From Oscillatoria sp. HE19RPO (GTDB taxonomy: Bacteria; Cyanobacteriota; Cyanobacteriia; Cyanobacteriales; Laspinemataceae), in NCBI RefSeq assembly GCF_024220515.1, contig NZ_JAMXOT010000134.1, positions 1 through 45,252 on the forward strand: 45,252 nucleotides of DNA, written 5' to 3'. Position 1 is the stretch's first letter. Each line of letters begins with the position of its first letter. The notes under the pieces were generated by a model, which was not told where the DNA came from, searched no databases, and was given only the letters and a program-made list of their open reading frames with translations. The translations under genes were made by a program, and so were the position numbers. This document shows, piece by piece, positions 33,517 through 42,732 of the stretch.

Positions 33517-34959
33517 AGAACCTCTGGCGATAAGAACAGCACAGACTTCCCCTCTGCCCCGAAAATACTGGTACTTTTAACGTATCGTAGCTTGTGCCGA
33601 GGCAATTTTTTGATTCATTTTCCGACGATTCCAATCGATGGGTCTCGAATCTAGGCCAGGGCGACGGAGTGGGGTTGTTGCTACTAGAGTAGGGGTACAG
33701 TTTGAGATTCCTGGGACAAGAAACCGAGTTGTTGGCCCAAATTGGTCGCTGTCAAAAGCCCAGATTTTGTCACAAACCCGGTTGGTTTTCCCAATACTGC
33801 AAGGGCATCCTCAAAGCCCAAACCGATTAGGCTTGATTGCTAACGGTTTCGGCTCAATTGATTTTTTGGCGGAGGCTTCACGGACAACAGCTCTTAGGCA
33901 TGGGTTAGCCGATGGCAGTCCCGGGTTGGGGGACAGATTCATCCCGGATAGAAGCACGAAGAAACGGTCAGAAACACCGTTGCCGATTCCTGCCACCTTT
34001 GATCGCGATGCCCTAAGCACATTTTATTACAAATACCACGGTTGCTCTGTGTAGGGGCGATTCTCGAATCGCCTGCCATTATTTGTAGGGGCGGTTCGAG
34101 AATCGCCTTTACAGGTAGGGTTCTGTCTGCAAAGCAAGCATAAGTCCTGTCCTGAACTTGATGGAGGGTAAAAGAGCCGCCCCCAGGGATCTGATCGAGG
34201 GTCTGTGGGGTCATACTCCCGAATAGGTTATTATGGCTAAGTGTTTTCTGGGATCTTATTAAAAAAGGATGTTTCTAGTCGAGTCTGGCTCGATGGTTAT
34301 CTGGGAGCCTTAAAACTAGGGTTCCTAAATTGGGGATGCCTACCTTCGTCATTCCTGAGTCCACTAGGCGGGTGGGAGCTGAAACTGCGCCGGATCACCC
34401 CGAGAAACGGCTTAAAATTCCTGTAGTAGAGGCCCCCAATCCAGATATAGTTAAAGTAGTCAGTACACTACTTTGAACAGACAAGGCGATCGCCCTGTGA
34501 TGTTGACAGTTCCGAACCCCGATTGTCCGTTGAGGACCTAACCTACCCCGGCACAAGGACTTCAGGAATCAATCCCTTGTCCAGGCCAGTGAGCGAGAGG
34601 CGATAAATTAGGGGGAGAAAACACCCAGTCTACTCTCAGTGCAACATCGGTGGCGGTTTATCCCAGAGGTCCGCATAATTTCAGCAGGAAAAGGCGCAGG
34701 TTCTTCTCCTTTGCCCATTGACAACAACAGCCAACCCCTAAACTTCTAAACTCCTAAAAGTACAAATTGGTTTATGTTTTATGTTGTCTCTAAATAGGGT
34801 TGCAGACAGTATCCAGGCAATGCCAACGGTCTGGTCTATCTGTAGCCAGTCCCTAAAAGAGTCCCTAAAAGAATGTAATCGGTCATCTCTTGATTCAATA
34901 CAACCCGATTTATGAAAAACATCGATCTACCCCTGGCGCGTTTATAAGAGGATGGCCTA
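33517..34959. other. 1.4-kb gene-free region upstream of the CRP gene
   Basis: I see no convincing gene, tRNA or known RNA. Features are imperfect GGCGATT/AATCGCC palindromes at about 34053-34112, a GTCGAGTCTGGCTCGA hairpin near 34277, and a perfect dyad at 34453-34474. It is one of the longest silent stretches in the window. Confidence 0.6.
34453..34474. promoter_or_regulatory. Perfect 8-bp dyad, candidate operator
   Basis: AAAGTAGT and ACTACTTT are exact complements around CAGTAC. The internal GTA-N10-TAC resembles an NtcA site with a longer spacer than the usual N8. It lies about 490 nt upstream of the CRP-family gene, so it may serve a distal promoter or an unannotated transcript. Confidence 0.35.
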
Positions 34960-35667
34960 ATGGATGAAAGATTTACCTCTCGCGATTCTGTACCCAACGT
35001 TGAAGAATTAATTCGCGCAACGCCGTTTTTTAATGGATTACCGGAGTCCGTTGTAGAACGGGCAACGGCGCATATTGTGAGCCGCACCCATCCCCCGAAT
35101 CAAGTCATTTTGTTGGAAAATGACTGGGGAAGTTCTGTTTATTTTTTATTAGAGGGATGGGTCAAAATTCGCACCTACAACCTGGATGGCAAGGAAGTTA
35201 CTCTGAATATTTTAGGATCCGGTGAAATCTTTGGCGAAATGGCCGCCTTGGATGAAGTGCCGCGATCGACTGATGTGATTACCTTGGCCCCCACCACGAT
35301 TGGCAATCTCCCCGCCCAGGATTTTGTGCAGTTAATTCACACCGAACCCTTAGCTGGCATTCGGTTAGCCCAGTTGATGGCACGACGCCTGCGCCAAGTC
35401 AACCGTCGATTGCGGTTGCGAGAATCCGATAGCACCTCTCGGGTGGCGGATATTATCTTATTTTTAGCCGAGGGACAAGGAAAAGAATCTCCCCAAGGGA
35501 TCGAAATTCCGAATTTACCCCATCGGGAATTAAGCAGTCTGAGTGGATTGGCTCGCGAAACGGTCACTCGGGTATTGAGTAAACTAGAGAAGAAGGGTTT
35601 GATTAAGCGCGATCGCGAGACCCTCTGTATCCCAGATGTCAACGCTCTGGAACGTCTCATGGTCTAG
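34960..35667 (+). CDS. CRP-family cAMP receptor protein (SyCRP1-like)
   Basis: A 235-residue transcription factor. The cyclic-nucleotide domain (about 20-135) has the phosphate-binding cassette GSGEIFGEMAALDEVPRSTD, whose Arg-Ser pair is the cAMP type. The winged helix (about 165-230) contains LPHRELSSLSGLARETVTRV and LEKKGLIKRD. Overall wording is close to Synechocystis SyCRP1, which controls motility and pilus-related genes with cAMP; I have not aligned it. ATG at 34960 follows GAGG. Nearby genes have other functions, so it likely acts genome-wide. Confidence 0.9.
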   Translation: MDERFTSRDSVPNVEELIRATPFFNGLPESVVERATAHIVSRTHPPNQVILLENDWGSSVYFLLEGWVKIRTYNLDGKEVTLNILGSGEIFGEMAALDEVPRSTDVITLAPTTIGNLPAQDFVQLIHTEPLAGIRLAQLMARRLRQVNRRLRLRESDSTSRVADIILFLAEGQGKESPQGIEIPNLPHRELSSLSGLARETVTRVLSKLEKKGLIKRDRETLCIPDVNALERLMV

Positions 35668-35800
35668 GACCCTAAGAGCGCGATCGCCATTCCCTTTCCC
35701 AAGGGGCGATCGCAGTCTTGACCCCTTTTCCCAGACCCAAATTCAACCGTTAATGCTTCTTTTCTAAATCGTTAACGGTTAACTGATTGGACAAAATTTG

Positions 35801-36598
35801 ATGGTTGATTTTGCAGATAGTAACCCGAATTCCTCTTCCCCGTCTCCTAATGCCGGTCGCCATTCAGAACCCCTCGGTCCTCCCGATTCTTCTCCAGTAC
35901 CGGACTCCCTGAATGCAGATCTTCGGGAACCCTCAGCCCCTCGGGGCACCTCTGCTCCCTCGGTTGCCCCAGGCCGACTCCCAAATAATGCCTTAATTCT
36001 GGTTGAAACTGCCTTTTTTGCCAGTACCGCCAGCTTGATTTGGCTGATCAATTATTACTTCCCCCTCGGTCCCGTGCTGCGGATTTTTTTTCCAGTCCCG
36101 ATCGCCCTGCTGTACCTCCGCTGGGGGAATCGCGCCGCTTGGATGGGTGCGGTAGTCTCGGGTTTGTTACTCTCGGTTCTCATGGGACCCACGCGCAGCA
36201 TTCTCTTTGTGGTCCCGTTTGGTCTTCTCGGGGTTTTGCTCGGATGTCTCTGGAAGCGTCGCGCCAGTTGGGAAGTGGCTATTCTTCTCGGTTCTCTCCT
36301 CGGTGCTTTTGGCTTCTTCTTTCGTCTGTGGCTCTTAGGAATTCTCGTCGGGGAAGATCTTTGGGTTTACCTAACGATTCAAATTACCGAAATTGCCGAC
36401 TGGCTATTTCTCAGATTGGGATTGCTGGTTGAGCCAAGTCTCTATGTCATTCAAGCCTTAGCCGCAATTTTAGTCTGGGTTCAGAATCTCATCTACCTAT
36501 TTGCCGTCCATTTAGCTGCCTCTCTCCTCCTAGAAAAGATTGGCAATCCCATTCCACCTCCGCCACCTTGGGTACAAGTATTACTCGATGAAGAATAA
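35801..36598 (+). CDS. DUF2232-family membrane protein
   Basis: A 265-residue integral membrane protein. The first 65 residues are Pro/Ser-rich and likely cytosolic. Then come about six hydrophobic segments (ALILVETAFFASTASLIWLI, FPVPIALLYLRWG, SVLMGPTRSILFVVPFGLLG and later). These match the DUF2232/YybS-like group. ATG at 35801 directly follows an in-frame TTG. The CobT-like gene starts 75 nt downstream, so a common transcript is likely. A transport role is plausible but unproven. Confidence 0.82.
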   Translation: MVDFADSNPNSSSPSPNAGRHSEPLGPPDSSPVPDSLNADLREPSAPRGTSAPSVAPGRLPNNALILVETAFFASTASLIWLINYYFPLGPVLRIFFPVPIALLYLRWGNRAAWMGAVVSGLLLSVLMGPTRSILFVVPFGLLGVLLGCLWKRRASWEVAILLGSLLGAFGFFFRLWLLGILVGEDLWVYLTIQITEIADWLFLRLGLLVEPSLYVIQALAAILVWVQNLIYLFAVHLAASLLLEKIGNPIPPPPPWVQVLLDEE

Positions 36599-36673
36599 AC
36601 TGGCGATCGCCGGGTCTTCAATTCAGCCTCAACCCCACCCCAATCCCTGAAGTCTTCCCCTCTTTTGCCGCTC

Positions 36674-37813
36674 GTGATCCGAATTTACACCCAACTTCAA
36701 CAGGGACAACAGTGGCTCGATCGCTATCGCGCACAGCAACCCCACTTCGCCTGCATTCTCGGTTTTACAGACACCGGGTTAATCCCCGGCATTTCCGCTG
36801 CCGGTGCGACCCCGCGCGATCGCCAATACACCGCGATCGCCGATGCGGAATTTCTCTACTCCGGTCCCCGTCCCCATCCTCAATATCCCCTCCCCCCGCT
36901 CCAAGCTGGAGCCTCTCCGGTCCTGATTTCTCGTGCTGTTTTAGAAGCTCAAGGCATTCCCCTCTCGGTTTTTAATGCGGGTTTACCCCACCCTCCAGGG
37001 GTCCCCACAGTGGACTTGGGGGGGACTCCTGCACGCTGTCTAAGTACCGGCAAGGCTTTGGAATTATCAACAGTGCAACGGTTATTTGAAGCGGGACTCC
37101 ATTGGGGTCAGAAACTCGCCGAAGCCCATCCAGAGGGCTATCTGATTGTGGCGGAATGTGTCGTGGGCGGGACCACCACGGCCCTCTCGGTGTTGATGGA
37201 TTTAGGAATTGATGCCAACGGCAAGGTGAATAGTTCTCATCCCCTGTGCAATCATCAGCAAAAGTTGGCCTTGGTACAGGCGGGTTTGGCAGCGGCGCAC
37301 CGGAATCGCACCCCTTTGAGGCCGCTTGGTCGGGAAATCACCGGCTCAGATTTAGACCCGTTGATGACGATCGCAGCGGTGGGAGACCCGATGCAAGCGG
37401 TAGCAGCAGGCATGGCGATCGCCGCCAGTCGTCTCTGTGGTGTCCTGTTGGCCGGGGGGACGCAAATGCTGGCGGTCTATGCTTTAATTCGGGCGGTGGC
37501 CTCTTATCATGCCCTCCCTTGGAATGGCGATCGCATTGTGGTCGGAACTACCCGCTGGGTTGCTGAAGACCCGACTGGAGACACGGTGGGACTCGCTCAA
37601 GCGGTCGGCCCTGTCCCTTTATTGGCAACTCAACTCAGTTTTGCCGATTCTCGTTATCCTCAACTGAGTGCTTATGAGCGCGGATTTGTCAAGGAAGGAG
37701 TCGGTGCCGGAGGTTGCGCGATCGCTGCCCATCTTTACCAAAACTGGAATCAATCTCAACTCTTACAAGCCATTGAAGCGCTCACCATGCGGTATGCTCG
37801 CCTGAGTCTTTAA
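36674..37813 (+). CDS. cobT: CobT-like nicotinate mononucleotide phosphoribosyltransferase
   Basis: The 379-residue protein fits the cyanobacterial/archaeal CobT-like family that activates the lower-ligand base of cobamides. Motifs include FTDTGLIPGISAAGATPRDR, YLIVAECVVGGTTTALSVLM and HRNRTPLRPLGREITGSDLD, ending with VGAGGCAIAAHLY. The start is set at GTG 36674, as homologues begin VIRIYTQ or MIRIYTQ; a TTG at 36665 is possible. It lies 75 nt after the DUF2232 gene. Confidence 0.85.
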   Translation: MIRIYTQLQQGQQWLDRYRAQQPHFACILGFTDTGLIPGISAAGATPRDRQYTAIADAEFLYSGPRPHPQYPLPPLQAGASPVLISRAVLEAQGIPLSVFNAGLPHPPGVPTVDLGGTPARCLSTGKALELSTVQRLFEAGLHWGQKLAEAHPEGYLIVAECVVGGTTTALSVLMDLGIDANGKVNSSHPLCNHQQKLALVQAGLAAAHRNRTPLRPLGREITGSDLDPLMTIAAVGDPMQAVAAGMAIAASRLCGVLLAGGTQMLAVYALIRAVASYHALPWNGDRIVVGTTRWVAEDPTGDTVGLAQAVGPVPLLATQLSFADSRYPQLSAYERGFVKEGVGAGGCAIAAHLYQNWNQSQLLQAIEALTMRYARLSL

Positions 37814-37834
37814 CGGTTTGCCTCTACTTACGCG

Positions 37835-38251
37835 CTAAGAATGCACTCTTTTAGCCATCAACTGTTCTTCTAACTCCGCTATCCGCTGGTAGGCAGCGGT
37901 TAATTGTGCCGTCAATCGCCGGATTTGAATTTCTGGGGTTAATTCTGACTGAATATTATTTTGAACGGGTTTCTCCGGTTCATGGCGCTCATTTTTCTCC
38001 TTAAGCACATCTTTATGCTCTAACTCTTCCCACTCTTCCACCTCTTCTAAGGTGCTTGAGACCAAATTCCCGATCGCATAAGCATACCGCTTTCGCAGGA
38101 GGGCTTCCGGGGATTCACTGGCCGGAGGAGGAACCTTCAAACTCTGCTGTCCCAAACACAGAGAGATTTTTCTATTAAGCTGTTCGATGGTTTGATATAA
38201 GTCTTCGACTTTATGGTTTAAGACATACACCTGCTGTTCTAATGATTCCAT
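37835..38251 (-). CDS. Small coiled-coil protein, unknown
   Basis: The 138-residue protein has coiled-coil heptads at both ends (LEQQVYVLNHKVEDLYQTIE and IRRLTAQLTAAYQRIAELEE) and a charged middle with EEVEEWEELEHKD. No domain is recognised. It is convergent with the CobT-like gene, 21 nt apart. The 370-nt gap upstream is shared with the lyase promoter. Confidence 0.6.
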   Translation of the reverse strand: MESLEQQVYVLNHKVEDLYQTIEQLNRKISLCLGQQSLKVPPPASESPEALLRKRYAYAIGNLVSSTLEEVEEWEELEHKDVLKEKNERHEPEKPVQNNIQSELTPEIQIRRLTAQLTAAYQRIAELEEQLMAKRVHS

Positions 38252-38572
38252 ATTTAGATCCCTATTTTTAGGGCGGCTTTTTTCTCCTCAATCTTAGATA
38301 GGGTTTGGCTCCAAATAGGAATTCTTTTTAGATTATTTAAGGTTTAAAGATATTTGCCTCAAAACCTGATGAAAATTTAGGTTTTGTGACCTTGATCTGA
38401 ATTTCACCTTTGCCCCTTATGGACCGTCGATCGGGTTGGGGCGCTATGGAACTAAGGGTCGTTTTATTTTTAATCTCTCCCCGGTGGAAAATCCATCCCC
38501 GGTTTGATGGCATCCCCAATTTGTGAATATATATTAAGAAAAGTAACAAAATTGACAACAACTTTCCGGGTC

Positions 38573-38593
38573 AGATTGATAGGCTATCAATCT
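38573..38593. promoter_or_regulatory. Perfect 10-bp-arm dyad before the phycobilin lyase
   Basis: AGATTGATAG (38573-38582) and CTATCAATCT (38584-38593) are exact complements around one G. A TTGACA-like -35 lies at 38552-38557, and GGAGGAGG begins at 38600. The site is placed to act as an operator over the promoter or as a hairpin in the leader. The rest of 38252-38572 shows no gene. Confidence 0.55.
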
Positions 38594-38618
38594 ATAACCG
38601 GAGGAGGTAAAAATACTG

Positions 38619-39158
38619 ATGACTTCGATAAACCTAGCCCAATCGACCCAGAAATCGCTGATTGCTGATTTTTTCCAAAAATCCCAGGGCCGATGGCATT
38701 CCGATCGCCGGTACTATACCTTACCCGAGGGGAAAACCCAAGAAATGGTGAGCTTAATTACCGTGCGGTTTTTAGAACCCGGGAGTCCAGAACTGGTGGC
38801 CCTGGCAAAACGCCATCAACTGCCGGAACAGAATGTGCTCACCTGCGGCAGTGAAGTCTCCTGGGAAAGTAGAGACTCGGTTTCCGGCAAAAAGAAATCG
38901 GCAGGAAGTACCCTGTTTGGCGCAAGCGGAAATATCCTCTATCGCGATCGCGGCTTTTTAACTCGGGACCCAGTACAGGCAACCTTCTACTTTGCCAATC
39001 CTCAAACCTTGTGCCTGAAAACCGAATATAATGGATCCGTTTTTGAGGAAGAATTAAAACTGATTGGCGATCGCTACCGTACCCGACAAACCATTATCTC
39101 TCGCGCCGGAGAACAACAAACCATCGGTCAGTATTTAGAAACGCGCATCGAGGAATAG
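38619..39158 (+). CDS. CpeS/CpcS-family phycobiliprotein lyase
   Basis: A 179-residue lipocalin-like protein of the family that attaches phycocyanobilin or related bilins to phycobiliprotein cysteines. Signs are ADFFQKSQGRWHSDRRYYTL near residue 16, LTCGSEVSWES, LYRDRGFLTRDPVQATFYF and LCLKTEYNGSVFEEELKLIG, then RTRQTIISRAGEQQTIGQYL. Which Cys/bilin pair it serves, or whether it is a non-catalytic relative, cannot be decided. A strong GGAGGAGG precedes ATG 38619. Confidence 0.88.
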   Translation: MTSINLAQSTQKSLIADFFQKSQGRWHSDRRYYTLPEGKTQEMVSLITVRFLEPGSPELVALAKRHQLPEQNVLTCGSEVSWESRDSVSGKKKSAGSTLFGASGNILYRDRGFLTRDPVQATFYFANPQTLCLKTEYNGSVFEEELKLIGDRYRTRQTIISRAGEQQTIGQYLETRIEE

Positions 39159-39261
39159 GATGTGACCGCTAAAATAGGAGAGCATCGGGAAACGGGAAGG
39201 GCTTAATTTCTAACCCTTCCCTCAGATGAGAGTCGTCCAGTTTCCCCCAGGGACGAGTTTG

Positions 39262-40473
39262 ATGGCACAAAATCCTATTATTAAGCGCGTGAATCGAAGA
39301 TCTTTTTTAATGAGTCTCAGTACCCTCGCCCTTGCTCAAGTGTTGAGCGGATGTGGGACGGTCGATCGAGAAACTCTCAAAGTTCGGCTGTTGAAAAGTT
39401 CCATTCCCGCCCAATTGATGGGAGTATTTCGTAAGCAACTGGATAACCGGGCCGTTTTAAACTTTTCCCCTGCCGCGCAGTTAGACGAGTTGTTTCGACT
39501 CCTGCAACAGTGGAAAAAACCCTTATCAAACAACTCGGGTCGCCGATGGAATCTCCCTGGGATTAGTCAGGATGCTGAACCCTCAAACTTGGCGGATTTG
39601 GTGACGTTAGGCAATTACTGGTTAGAACGGGCGATCGCCCAAGACCTGATTCTCCCCCTGGACCCCACCACTCTTGAGCAATGGGACAACCTTCCCTCCC
39701 AATGGCAAACCTTGGTCCGACGAAATGCTGAGGGAAAACTAGACCCCGAGGGACAGGTTTGGGGCGCACCCTATCGTTGGGGAACCACAGTGATTGCCTA
39801 TCGGGCGGATAAATTCAGCGATTTAGGCTGGACCCCCCAAGATTGGAGTGATTTGTGGCGTCCTGAACTGCGCGATCGCCTCTCGTTACTCGACAGTCCC
39901 CGGGAAGTGATTGGCTTAACCCTCAAAAGTCTGGGTTACTCTTACAATCGCGATCGCCTCGATGATCTCCCCGAACTCAAAGAGAAACTCCTCGCACTCC
40001 ATCGCCAAGTTAAACTCTATAGTTCTGATGCCTATCTCCAACCTTTAGTGCTCGGGGATACTTGGGTTGCTGTGGGATGGTCCACGGATATCCTGGCAAC
40101 CATGCAGCGCAATCCTAAAATTCGCGCCGTGGTTCCTTCTGCTGGGACCGCGTTATGGTCGGAATTGTGGGTTCGACCGGCTGGACCCAATCCGGTGAAC
40201 ACCGAAACAGCACCCCCCGCCTCCTCTTTAGTAAAACAATGGATTAATTTTTGCTGGAACCCGGAAATAGCGGTTCAACTGTCCCAATTGAGTAAAGCTG
40301 CCTCTCCCCTGCTATTAACCCGGGACCGAGGGGAGTTACCCAATGCCTTGCAAACGGATGGGATACTCTTACCCACTGCTGAGGCGATCGCCAATAGCGA
40401 ATTTATCGAACCCCTCACCCCCGAGATTGCAGAAACCTATGAAGCCCTCTGGCGGGAAATCCGCCTGAGTTAA
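39262..40473 (+). CDS. Solute-binding lipoprotein of an ABC-type transporter
   Basis: A 403-residue exported lipoprotein. The twin-arginine-like RRSFLMSLSTLALAQVLSGC places Cys31 in a lipobox (LSGC). The mature part looks like a periplasmic substrate-binding protein: LKVRLLKSSIPAQLMGVFRK, WGAPYRWGTTVIAYRADKFS, WVAVGWSTDIL. The resemblance is to the polyamine/iron PotD-like cluster. I chose ATG 39262 since it gives a normal signal peptide; ATG 39226 is in frame. Transporter permease genes are not in the window. Confidence 0.82.
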   Translation: MAQNPIIKRVNRRSFLMSLSTLALAQVLSGCGTVDRETLKVRLLKSSIPAQLMGVFRKQLDNRAVLNFSPAAQLDELFRLLQQWKKPLSNNSGRRWNLPGISQDAEPSNLADLVTLGNYWLERAIAQDLILPLDPTTLEQWDNLPSQWQTLVRRNAEGKLDPEGQVWGAPYRWGTTVIAYRADKFSDLGWTPQDWSDLWRPELRDRLSLLDSPREVIGLTLKSLGYSYNRDRLDDLPELKEKLLALHRQVKLYSSDAYLQPLVLGDTWVAVGWSTDILATMQRNPKIRAVVPSAGTALWSELWVRPAGPNPVNTETAPPASSLVKQWINFCWNPEIAVQLSQLSKAASPLLLTRDRGELPNALQTDGILLPTAEAIANSEFIEPLTPEIAETYEALWREIRLS

Positions 40474-40493
40474 GGGGTGGAATGGGGCAAGGT

Positions 40494-41069
40494 TTACGGC
40501 GCTTGACTATCTAATCCCTGGGAATCCAGCCACAAATTGCAGGCGACTGGTTGCGAGGTACAGGTATAACTCCCTAACAGTCTTTGCTGACGAGTAAACA
40601 CCCGGATGTTGTACCCGTAATCCTTCGCCACTTGGCCGAAATGATTCAAAAACTCATAGCGTTGCAGGTAATCCAACAAACTCCAGCTTTGACGGTTGAC
40701 AATCAGATCCACTGTGCCTGTATCATCTGCATTCCGAGGGTAAGCTAACCAGTTCTCGACCAGTCTATACCCAAACTGTTCGTTAACCCACCATAAAGAA
40801 GGAACCGTCACCCCCGTTTGAGAAATCGTGGTTGCCGTGGTGATATTAAATTCGGCTGGATCGATTTCTGGTGGGATAGTCAGGAACTGTAAGGGGGGTT
40901 TTTCCGGAGGCATCTGCTGGAGTTCTAAAACCGGGAGTTCGCGATCGTCTGGGGGTACCAGGTCCTCCACGGCTTCTAATGCCGGGGTAGCAGTTTGAGT
41001 CAACCCGACTCTCGCCCAAAGTGGAATTAACCCCAGTAGGAGTAAAGATAGAAGGCAGGATTTCCGCAT
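40494..41069 (-). CDS. Secreted protein of unknown function
   Basis: A 191-residue protein with a signal peptide (MRKSCLLSLLLLGLIPLWAR, cleavage near LTQ) and a Pro-rich segment. A folded-looking part follows (SLWWVNEQFGYRLVENWLAY, VDLIVNRQSWSLLDYLQRYE, YNIRVFTRQQRLL) and ends in a short Cys pair (YTCTSQPVAC). I do not recognise a family. The start is ATG 41069 with GAGAGG just upstream; the frame extends to 41204 but that part runs through a palindromic repeat. It is convergent with the solute-binding gene. Confidence 0.75.
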   Translation of the reverse strand: MRKSCLLSLLLLGLIPLWARVGLTQTATPALEAVEDLVPPDDRELPVLELQQMPPEKPPLQFLTIPPEIDPAEFNITTATTISQTGVTVPSLWWVNEQFGYRLVENWLAYPRNADDTGTVDLIVNRQSWSLLDYLQRYEFLNHFGQVAKDYGYNIRVFTRQQRLLGSYTCTSQPVACNLWLDSQGLDSQAP

Positions 41070-41081
41070 TACCTCTCTAAA

Positions 41082-41173
41082 TGTAGGGGCGATTCGCGAA
41101 TCGCCCCTACAGGGACGAAGCCTGCCTACGCAGGCTAATAGAGACAACCGACTTGAGACAACCGGATTGGGTA
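41082..41173. repeat. Palindrome and half MITE-like element upstream of a secreted-protein gene
   Basis: A perfect 30-bp palindrome (TGTAGGGGCGATTCG and complement) at 41082-41111 starts 12 nt before the start codon at 41069. It is followed by GCCTGCCTACGCAGGC and an AACCGGATT-type end (41112-41173), which match half of the element at 6535. Confidence 0.75.
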
Positions 41174-41241
41174 TTCGATTATTTTTATCTCGTTCCGAAG
41201 TCATAATTTTAATTTTAAATCCCTTCCAGGGTGGTCGAAAT

Positions 41242-41412
41242 AGTAACGGTTAGAAACCGGGTTTCTTCACAAAATTTGGGCTTTTTTCAGCCAATTTGGG
41301 CGAGAAACCCGGTTTCTGGTCCTAGGTAACAGTAACGGTTAGAAACCGGGTTTCTTGACAAGATTTAGGCTTTTTTCAGCCAATTTGGGCGAGAAACCCG
41401 GTTTCTGGTCCT
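41242..41412. repeat. Two-copy 89-nt direct repeat
   Basis: Units start at 41242 and 41331, each with AGAAACCGGGTTTCTT, GGCTTTTTTCAGCC and AGAAACCCGGTTTCT. The outer pair of palindromes can fold over the middle. The same AGAAACC palindrome occurs at the start of the window. Confidence 0.85.
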
Positions 41413-41435
41413 TCGGTTTAACAATCTCCACCGGA

Positions 41436-42599
41436 TTACTCCCATAACCGCCGACCGGATTTACCTTTGAGGCGATCGTGAGTATCTGCTAAGAGTGCGG
41501 GGATATTCAGTTGTTCCGGACATCGGGGTAAACAATCTCCACAATCGGTACATCGATTTCCTTTCATGCCGGGAAACCAATGTCCGGCATTTTCAAACAT
41601 GGAATATCGGTATTGACCATAATCGGTCATGGAGTAAGCAACAGCGAGATTTCTTAAGCGTAAAATTTCGGGAATATGAATGGTTTCCGGACAAGGCAAA
41701 CAGGCATAACATTGACTGCATTGCTCTGAACCTAGAACTTGGGTGGCATGAGTTTCTAAACTGTTGATGGTTTCTTGGGGGAGGGGGATAGCTGTGCTGT
41801 TGTTTTTGTCTATAGGATTGTTCAGAAGGGACAGGCGATCGAGTAGGGTGAGTTCTTCGGGGTTGGCGGCACCAAAACTTAAGGTGGTAATGCGCGGGTC
41901 ACTTAACAAAAACTGATAGTTAAATTCTAGGGGGGTTAAGGGATGACAGAGTTGGGAAAGTTGTTCGGGTGGGGTATGTAATTTTCCCCCTTTGTCTGCC
42001 GGAGAGATAATAAAAATGCCTAAATCTTTTTGATGAGCTAAGGCGATCGCCTCGGCATTGCGTTGGAAGAAATAGTAATAATGCAGATTGATAAATTCAA
42101 ATAAATCGGTGTTAAGGGTGGCTAAAATCAAGTCTAAACTGCCATGAGTAGAAAATCCGAGATGTCGAACTCGACCATCGCGCAGCGCTTGGTTAATTCC
42201 CTGCATTCCCCCCTGAGCATCTAACACCCATTCTAAATGTTGGCGAGTATTGATTCCATGAAGGGTCAACCCATCCAGATAATTCACTTTGAGCCGGTCT
42301 AATGATTCATCAATGCACCGTTCCACTTCTTTCGCATTCCCTGTCGGGGGGAGTTTAGTGGTGATGTACAATTGTTCTCGGTGAACAGGAGAGTTCCCCT
42401 GCAACAATTCCAGGAGAGCTTGGCCGAGGTATTCTTCACTGTGGCCATACCCTCGGGCGGTTTCGAGATGATTGATTCCCCGCTTCACCGCTGCTTGCAC
42501 TGTGGCGATCGCATTTTCCGGGGAAGCCAAATATCGCATCGTGCCCAGGGAAAAAACAGACAGATGCAAATTGGTTTTTCCAAATCGGCGGTAGTACAC
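41436..42599 (-). CDS. Aldo/keto reductase with C-terminal 4Fe-4S motifs
   Basis: A 387-residue NADPH-type oxidoreductase with a TIM-barrel AKR domain (about 1-270) and a ferredoxin-like C-terminus. AKR catalytic residues are visible in TARGYGHSEEYLG (Tyr), YITTKLPP (Lys) and LDGLTLHGI (His). Two Cys clusters follow: CSQCYACLPCPETIHIPEI and CTDCGDCLPRCPEQLNIP. The start is GTG at 42599. The substrate is unknown; such fusions probably couple electron donors to a carbonyl reduction. It is divergent from nothing nearby, with repeats downstream. Confidence 0.9.
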   Translation of the reverse strand: MYYRRFGKTNLHLSVFSLGTMRYLASPENAIATVQAAVKRGINHLETARGYGHSEEYLGQALLELLQGNSPVHREQLYITTKLPPTGNAKEVERCIDESLDRLKVNYLDGLTLHGINTRQHLEWVLDAQGGMQGINQALRDGRVRHLGFSTHGSLDLILATLNTDLFEFINLHYYYFFQRNAEAIALAHQKDLGIFIISPADKGGKLHTPPEQLSQLCHPLTPLEFNYQFLLSDPRITTLSFGAANPEELTLLDRLSLLNNPIDKNNSTAIPLPQETINSLETHATQVLGSEQCSQCYACLPCPETIHIPEILRLRNLAVAYSMTDYGQYRYSMFENAGHWFPGMKGNRCTDCGDCLPRCPEQLNIPALLADTHDRLKGKSGRRLWE

Positions 42600-42732
42600 G
42601 ATTTACATTTTTTCCTCAGATTTTGTTACGGGGAGGAAGGCTGGGAATTGAGGAATTAGAATGCACAGATCCTAGGGTTTCTCCTGATTCTAAATTCTTG
42701 ATTCCCCTTGCTTCCAAGTCCCCAGGAACGCG

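Noticed and set aside
33638-34054. 138-residue plus-strand frame
   Set aside because: Composition and lack of motif or ribosome-binding site suggest chance; it ends near palindromic repeats.
33939-34214. 91-residue minus-strand frame
   Set aside because: It runs through GGCGATT palindromes and has no recognisable domain.
34295-34420. 6S RNA
   Set aside because: GCCTTAAAACT is shared with E. coli 6S RNA, but I could not find the long closing stem or the central bubble arrangement.
35680-35713. Terminator after the CRP-family gene
   Set aside because: The apparent stem is made of two HIP1 octamers, which are palindromic anyway, and no T-tract follows.
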